Of a stretch of 64,000 nucleotides of DNA, positions 60,237-64,000 are shown piece after piece; within the stretch, counting starts at the first letter, position 1; every line of letters begins with the position of its first letter. Made by a program: the position numbers and the translations under genes. Under the pieces are notes generated by a model. It did not search any database, was not told the origin of the DNA, and worked only from the letters and a program-made list of their open reading frames with translations. Source of the DNA: Apostichopus japonicus (taxonomy: Eukaryota; Echinodermata; Holothuroidea; Aspidochirotida; Stichopodidae); contig NC_092567.1 of NCBI RefSeq assembly GCF_037975245.1, positions 19,102,876-19,166,875 of the forward strand. The letters run 5' to 3'.

Positions 60237-61024
60237 GTTAGCATTTTCAAACAATAATACCACGGCTATAGTGTGATATATGGGTTAGTATAATCAATCT
60301 ATATAACCACGGCTGGATCAAAATCGGTTCTATATATAGTATATAGTCGAAAAATGTTACCACGGGTAATGTGATAAATGATCGGTTGGTATAAACTATA
60401 AAAAGTCTCACGTGATATATCGACGTGTTATAATCCACACGTATATGAGCAAGCATTGTGATATATCTATCGGCTAGTGGTGACACAGCATATATATAAG
60501 GTATAATCCTACTGTGAAGTACCGGGTAGCACGTTACAATCAAGAAAGCTAGTGTGCTAAATCGGTTAGTGTTACAAAATATAACGGTTTAATGATATAC
60601 CGGTTACAGCGTAATCGAAAAGTACGCTCTATAGGTCCTACTATAGGCTGGTGTGATATATCAGTTCGTATGATGGAACAAATCTATCATGCTATATGTT
60701 GGGTACACTTGCCAATGTGCAGGGGGGGGGGGTCGGCCAGGGGGGTGGAATGTCAGAACCTCCGGAGAAATTCAAGCATATTTAACTTGGGGCCAACACT
60801 GAAAACCTAACATTACTTGCACAGCATACCAACGATTGAACGCTTAATTTAATTAAAACATCTCTCACTTTCACAAAACCTATATAACTATATATACGAG
60901 CACGTTGGAATAATATTACAATCTGTAATGATGTGAATACATAAATATAAATATAAATACTCACTGTTTCCTCGATTGATTCACATTCCGTGACTTCTTC
61001 AGAACATAATTTATACGTTGTCAT
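43716..61024 (-). CDS. Proposed three-exon gene for a 153-aa protein with a protein kinase A-type site
   Basis: Exon 1 is 61024-60965: it has an ATG with A at -3, encodes 20 residues ([20 protein letters not shown]) and ends at the consensus donor GTGAGT. Exon 2 is 48308-48212, with acceptor TTTGCAG and donor GTATTA. Exon 3 is 44020-43716, with acceptor CACCACCAG and stop at 43716-43718. Phases are 0 then 1, and both fit. The protein has an acidic N-terminal third, then RRRWS, then LRRVSLG (near the PKA peptide substrate LRRASLG), then a basic amphipathic stretch ([24 protein letters not shown]) and an acidic tail. There is no signal peptide or membrane span. I recognise no family. The 12.7-kb first intron is long for this window, and translation could instead start at the ATG at 48320 in exon 2 read-through (137 aa). 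Additional exons may be missing. Confidence 0.5.
44295..44976. mobile_element. 682-bp hAT-like element with perfect 8-bp target duplication
   Basis: The ends share a 14-bp inverted repeat CAGTGGCGGCGCCA. The flanks are GTGCCAAG on both sides (44287-44294 and 44977-44984). G- and C-homopolymers lie inside both ends and a GGGGAGGGG...CCCCTCCCC palindromic stretch is inside the right half (44845-44880). It is non-coding and lies in intron 2 of the proposed 153-aa gene. Confidence 0.93.
44985..47817. other. Intron of the proposed 153-aa gene or intergenic
   Basis: No further exon supported. Contains an AG-repeat (45646-45669) and a diverged copy of the 42028 repeat at 47281-47370. Confidence 0.45.
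47818..47930. repeat. TATG/TA microsatellite
   Basis: TATGTATATA-type repeats pass into pure TA dinucleotides and end before a T-run and G-run. Confidence 0.95.
48321..53127. other. Long intronic or intergenic stretch; no supported gene
   Basis: Contains several poly-C/poly-G runs (48519-48532, 49182-49194, 49637-49647, 49726-49733) without matching element ends. No exon, RNA gene or bounded transposon could be supported. Confidence 0.4.
53128..53310. repeat. Dispersed repeat, copy 1 (GTGGTTTAGGTCAGACTAG)
   Basis: Aligns over ~170 bp with 55227-55395 in the same orientation: GTGGTTTAGGTCAGACTAG, ATGGTATTACAAAACAGCTG, TTTAGGGATCTGCAG and AAAACGTGGTTCGT occur in order. Boundaries were not resolved. 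Confidence 0.85.
54144..54389. mobile_element. 246-bp hairpin MITE built of TTGGGCGAA units
   Basis: The ends CTGGTCACTTCGCCCAACAA and its inverse at 54370-54389 are exact complements, extending inward as near-complementary arms made of repeated GCCCAAC/GTTGGGC words. If TGGTCAC is taken as the terminus, the flanks are GCTTTC and GCTTCC (5/6), a possible 6-bp target duplication. Confidence 0.82.
54390..56085. other. No supported gene
   Basis: Apart from the dispersed repeat at 55227 nothing was recognised. Confidence 0.4.
55227..55395. repeat. Dispersed repeat, copy 2
   Basis: Partner of 53128-53310. Both copies carry an expanded G-run after ACGAGTT. Confidence 0.85.
56086..56395. repeat. 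~128-bp tandem repeat, about 2.4 copies
   Basis: Units start near 56086, 56213 and 56341 with (G)GAACGCCAAAAGGCTCACC-like sequence, followed by ACGATATGTCCAT and AACTGATATGCGGCTG. The third unit is truncated. The array runs to 14 bases before the left target duplication of the hAT-like element at 56417. Confidence 0.9.
56417..56916. mobile_element. 500-bp hAT-like element with internal 138-bp duplication
   Basis: The ends share the 14-bp inverted repeat CAGGGGCGTAGCGA. The flanks are GAACTGTA on both sides (56409-56416 and 56917-56924). Inside, a 138-bp unit starting TGATTTGCCGACGGATCTGG occurs twice head to tail (56461 and 56599), almost unchanged. It shares the GGGGGAGGGGTCTAAGGG block and TTAGATGCAAT with 58620-58997. 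Confidence 0.93.
56925..57655. other. No supported gene
   Basis: AT-rich; nothing recognised besides a poly-A run at 57539-57550. Confidence 0.45.
57662..57813. mobile_element. 152-bp MITE (CAGGCATGAGC family), copy 3
   Basis: Same interior as 11082-11245, with exact 6-bp flanks AAGAAG (57656-57661 and 57814-57819). Part of the central palindrome is missing (CCGCGAATTATCC instead of the full palindrome), and the right end is shortened to GGCTCATCTG. Confidence 0.88.
57820..58611. other. No supported gene
   Basis: Sequence between two MITEs. A C-run at 58368-58378 is the only low-complexity feature noted. Confidence 0.4.
58620..58997. mobile_element. 378-bp hAT-like MITE with perfect 8-bp target duplication
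   Basis: The ends are CAGTGGCGTAGGAA and CAAGGGCGTAGGAA (12/14). The flanks are GCTCTCGT on both sides (58612-58619 and 58998-59005). It holds the GGGGAGGGGG/CCCCCTCCCC palindrome and two TTAGATGCAATTTGGTGC-like blocks, relating it to 56417-56916. Confidence 0.92.
59560..60690. repeat. Degenerate AT-rich repeat field (GTGATATATCGGTTAGTATAA)
   Basis: Loose copies of a motif like GTGATATATCGGTTAGT recur at irregular 40-70-bp spacing, clearest from 60060 to 60670 (for example near 60076, 60160, 60277, 60385, 60412, 60465, 60560, 60595 and 60650). A pure AT run lies at 60208-60234. Confidence 0.6.
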
Positions 61025-61100
61025 CTTGCTCCAGTAGGATAAATGGATTATTTTCTTTACTGGGATTTTTTCCCCGCACAAAAATAGTAACCCCAGTCAG

Positions 61101-61300
61101 AGGTGGAAATCTTCAAACGTAGCAGTTCCTTTGTTCCAGAAGAACTTCCAACATCTTCTACAGCAGATAATTACAGATTTGATACCGACGTAAAAAACGC
61201 GGAGCGAAGCAGAGAAGAACACAAAACAGCGGGAACTTCCTTCAATCGTCTTTCGTCATATGTTTTGGTGGGGAAACAAAAGGCTTGTAGTCTCTGCTAA
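61101..61300 (+). CDS. Weak candidate terminal exon, function unknown
   Basis: Open frame without an ATG (first usable codon GTG). An AG at 61099-61100 could be an acceptor, but its pyrimidine tract is poor. The translation is non-repetitive, Ser/Arg-rich and ends KACSLC. It lies 77 bp from, and on the opposite strand to, exon 1 of the proposed 153-aa gene. No family recognised; it may be chance. Confidence 0.2.
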
Positions 61301-62089
61301 AAAGGCCTAGATGAGTATGTTGAAATATGACTCTCTGTAGACCTATAAGTGACTGGTAGGTGATTCCTGTGAACATATAACAAATAGAAGAACAAAATAA
61401 GATCGAATATCAGAATGCACGTAAACTGTTGCTGTATGTATGTAGGCCTATGTATGTATGTATGTATATATATATATGTATACAGGGTTCGCAGGTTTCT
61501 TCCGGGGGTGGAAAAAACCGCGGAATAAACCGCGGTTTATTCCGCTCGGAAGAAATAGGTTTCTTCCGGACAAAATGGAAGAAACTCATTTTTGGGGGAA
61601 AAACTTTTGATAAAGTTTCATAACAACCTGCAATAATTTCTAACTATGTAATAAATGGACAAGAAGCACTAAAGTGTCATCTAGGTAGTCTAGATCTAGG
61701 TTAGGAGCAAATGACCTGCTTCCAGCATATACTGTACACAATATAGTACTAGGCTACTAGCATCGGACAATTCAGGGAACAACTATGGGCAAGCTTTATT
61801 TTGCAGACCAGGATTGTCCTGATTATAGCCCAGTTAGTTAACAAGAGCCCAAGGGCACTGTGGTTCCTTGCTTGGGGTATATGACAATACACATAATATT
61901 ATCAAGCAAGATTGGGCTGAAATAGTCCAAGTAATTGTGGTCCTACATGTTCCCATAAAGTAACCAACACTATAGCCAACACTTTTGTGATCACAAAATG
62001 TGATCGGATTTTTTATCAAAAGGCATTTTTGAGATCTAAATATGGCGTCGAAAATGTAAGAAATATAAGAGACCTACAAGCGTGTCACA
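61301..62089. other. No supported gene
   Basis: Contains a GTAT microsatellite (61435-61480) followed by TTCCG/CGGAA-rich inverted words (61499-61580, such as AACCGCGG repeated around AATAAACCGCGGTTTATT). Nothing coding recognised. Confidence 0.45.
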
Positions 62090-63330
62090 CCACACCATTC
62101 ACAACTTGTCCCAAAATATCAACCATGTCACACCTTGGCATTGAGATTTAATTGCATTAAATGTCAAAAAATTAACTTTGAACTTGTATGTAACTTCACA
62201 CACAAAGGTCACCCGGAGGTCAACCAATTGACATTTTTGATCGGTGAGACCTAAATAGAGCATGACTGTAAAAATTCAAACATTTTTTCTTTGCCCATTT
62301 TCTCCCCCCATAATACTACTTTTTTAACATTAGCTGACCTTTGGTGACCTTGGATCACATAACCGTTAAGTTTGAAAATATTCCCCTATACCATTTGCAA
62401 CTTGTCCAAAAAAATCAACCTTGTCACACCTTGGCACTGGGAGTTATTGCATTAAATGTGTGAAAATTAACTTTGACCTCAAATAACTTCGCACACGAAG
62501 GTCAAATGGGGGTCAACCCATTGACATTTATGATCAAAAGTTACCTTTGACATCTGAAAATAGCATCGAAACTGTAAAAATCCCCAAAACACGGAAAGGT
62601 CACCAGAGGTCAAATTGAGGTCAAGGGTCACCCAGATGCGGGTCGACAATTGGATTACATTGAGGCAACTCCCAACCCTAACAGACATTTTGTTCTCAAG
62701 TTATTGCAAAAATACTAGTTTTTTATCATTAATTGACCTTTGGTGACCTTGTATCACATAACCGTTAAGTTTGAAAATATTCCCCTATACAATTTGCAAC
62801 TACTCCAAAAATATTAACCTTGTCACACCTTGGAACTGGGAGTTATTGCATTAAATGTCTGAAAATTAACTTTGACCTCATATAACTTCGCACACGAAGG
62901 TCACACGGGGGTCAACCCATTGACATTTATGATCAGAAGTTACCTTTAACATCTGAAAATAGCATCAAAACTGTAAAAATCCACAAAACACTAAAAGGTC
63001 ACCAAAGGTCAAATTGAGGTCAAGGGTCACCCAGATGCGGGTCGACAATTGGATTACATTGAAGCAACTCCCAACCCTAACGGACAATTTGTTCTCAAGT
63101 TATCGCAAAAATACTAGTTTTTTATCATTAATTGACCTTTGGTGACCTCGGATCACATGACCGTTAAGTTTGAAAATGTTCCCCTAACCAGTTAACAACT
63201 TTTCCCAAAATATCAATCTTGTCGCACATTGGCACTGGGAGTTATTGCAGTTTTAATATGTTCGGTTTTTGGACCATAAATGACCTTTGGTGACCTTTGT
63301 GGGCACCAAAAACAATAGGGCACACCTTCT
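62090..63330. repeat. ~400-bp tandem repeat dense in AGGTCA half-sites
   Basis: Full units start at about 62333 and 62732 (TTGACCTTTGGTGACCT), a partial third starts at 63132, and a diverged partial copy is at 62090-62280. Each unit carries AGGTCA hexamers as direct repeats. For example, 62597-62630 has AGGTCA spaced by 4, then 5, then 1 base; the same cluster begins at 62996 in the next unit. TGACCTTTGGTGACCT on the opposite strand is another pair spaced by 4. Confidence 0.9.
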
Positions 63331-63415
63331 CCATATGGCGGATCTATAGTCCAAGTTTGGCCTCAATCCAACTTTCCCTTATTGAGATAGAGCGTACCCA
63401 AGAAAGTGTCACAGA

Positions 63416-63451
63416 TGCACACACAGACACACACACACACACACACACACG
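63416..63451. repeat. CA microsatellite
   Basis: CACACA dinucleotides interrupted once by CAGA, directly after the AGGTCA satellite and a short related tail. Confidence 0.95.
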
Positions 63452-64000
63452 CCAACCTGACTGCATAGGTTCCTTTTGCTAAAGCAAGGAACCAAAAACT
63501 AGTTTCTGAGTGAAGGGGCAAGTGTTTGCTGGAAATTAGTGTAGGCCTACTACAATACACACTCATTATTACCATTACATTGACCACTATGACCATATTT
63601 TGTGGAGCTTGAACTCAAGACATGAGGGTTACAGATTCGACTGGAAGTTGTAGTGTGAAATGAGGGCTGGCTCGTGGCCAGCTGTGTTTAATTGTGGATG
63701 TTTGTTCTTTTTGCTTTTGGGATGACAAGTCCTCCTGTTAACTACAAGTTGTAATTTAGGGAAATGCAGAAATTAAACTGTTGCCTAAATCGAAGAGATG
63801 TTGTTCGGCTGTTTTCTTGGTGTTCATTGTATTAAATCCTCAGTTCATGGGCCAATCCAGGTTAATCATTCATACAGTATGGCCAGTTATGCAATTCTGG
63901 TTGATGGGGGGATCGCGAGATGATAAGTAGTCCTTCAATATTGTGATATACTGTAAAGCAAACATCTTTTGGTGAAGAAAAACAACCCAAAATTATAATT
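63452..64000. other. Window end; no supported gene
   Basis: No exon or bounded repeat recognised. Confidence 0.45.

Overview
This is a stretch of animal nuclear genome. It has spliced genes with GT-AG introns, metazoan gene families (an ELOVL fatty-acid elongase, COMMD9, a secreted collagen/C1q-domain protein), an AT-rich background and very many short non-autonomous DNA transposons. The mix (elovl4-like elongase, C1q/collagen immune-type protein, frequent TAGGCCTA-type words, G/C-homopolymer-rich hAT MITEs) fits an invertebrate deuterostome, most likely an echinoderm. That placement is inference. Nothing prokaryotic or viral was seen.

Layout. (1) 2.0-8.5 kb, plus strand: a complete six-coding-exon ELOVL4-like elongase (318 aa). 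Its intron 4 is filled by decayed tandem copies of the end of exon 4, and its intron 5 carries a 27-bp minisatellite. (2) 8.5-21.1 kb: gene-poor. It holds MITEs, an A-B-A-S-B segmental duplication (12.68-15.02 kb), TTAA-bounded elements nested in another MITE, and a 36-bp minisatellite. (3) 21.1-26.1 kb, minus strand: a five-exon secreted collagen-like/C1q protein (329 aa), with a nested pair of hAT-like elements inside its last intron. (4) 26.8-27.9 kb: a second nested hAT-like pair. (5) 29.4-32.9 kb, minus strand: a single long coding exon for an 1130-aa charged, disordered protein of unknown function. (6) 36.0-39.5 kb, plus strand: complete COMMD9 (seven coding exons, 200 aa). (7) 43.7-61.0 kb, minus strand: a proposed three-exon gene for a 153-aa protein containing a near-Kemptide protein kinase A site. 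Its long introns hold hAT elements, a hairpin MITE, microsatellites and other repeats. (8) 62.1-63.3 kb: a ~400-bp tandem repeat unusually dense in AGGTCA nuclear-receptor half-sites.

The genes are not an operon and show no obvious pathway link. ELOVL4 acts in ER very-long-chain fatty-acid synthesis, COMMD9 in endosomal sorting (Commander/CCC complex), and the C1q protein is secreted. Exon joins were made by eye from reading-frame phase, splice consensus and family knowledge. The three recognised genes join in phase at every junction. The small 153-aa gene and two single exons are tentative.
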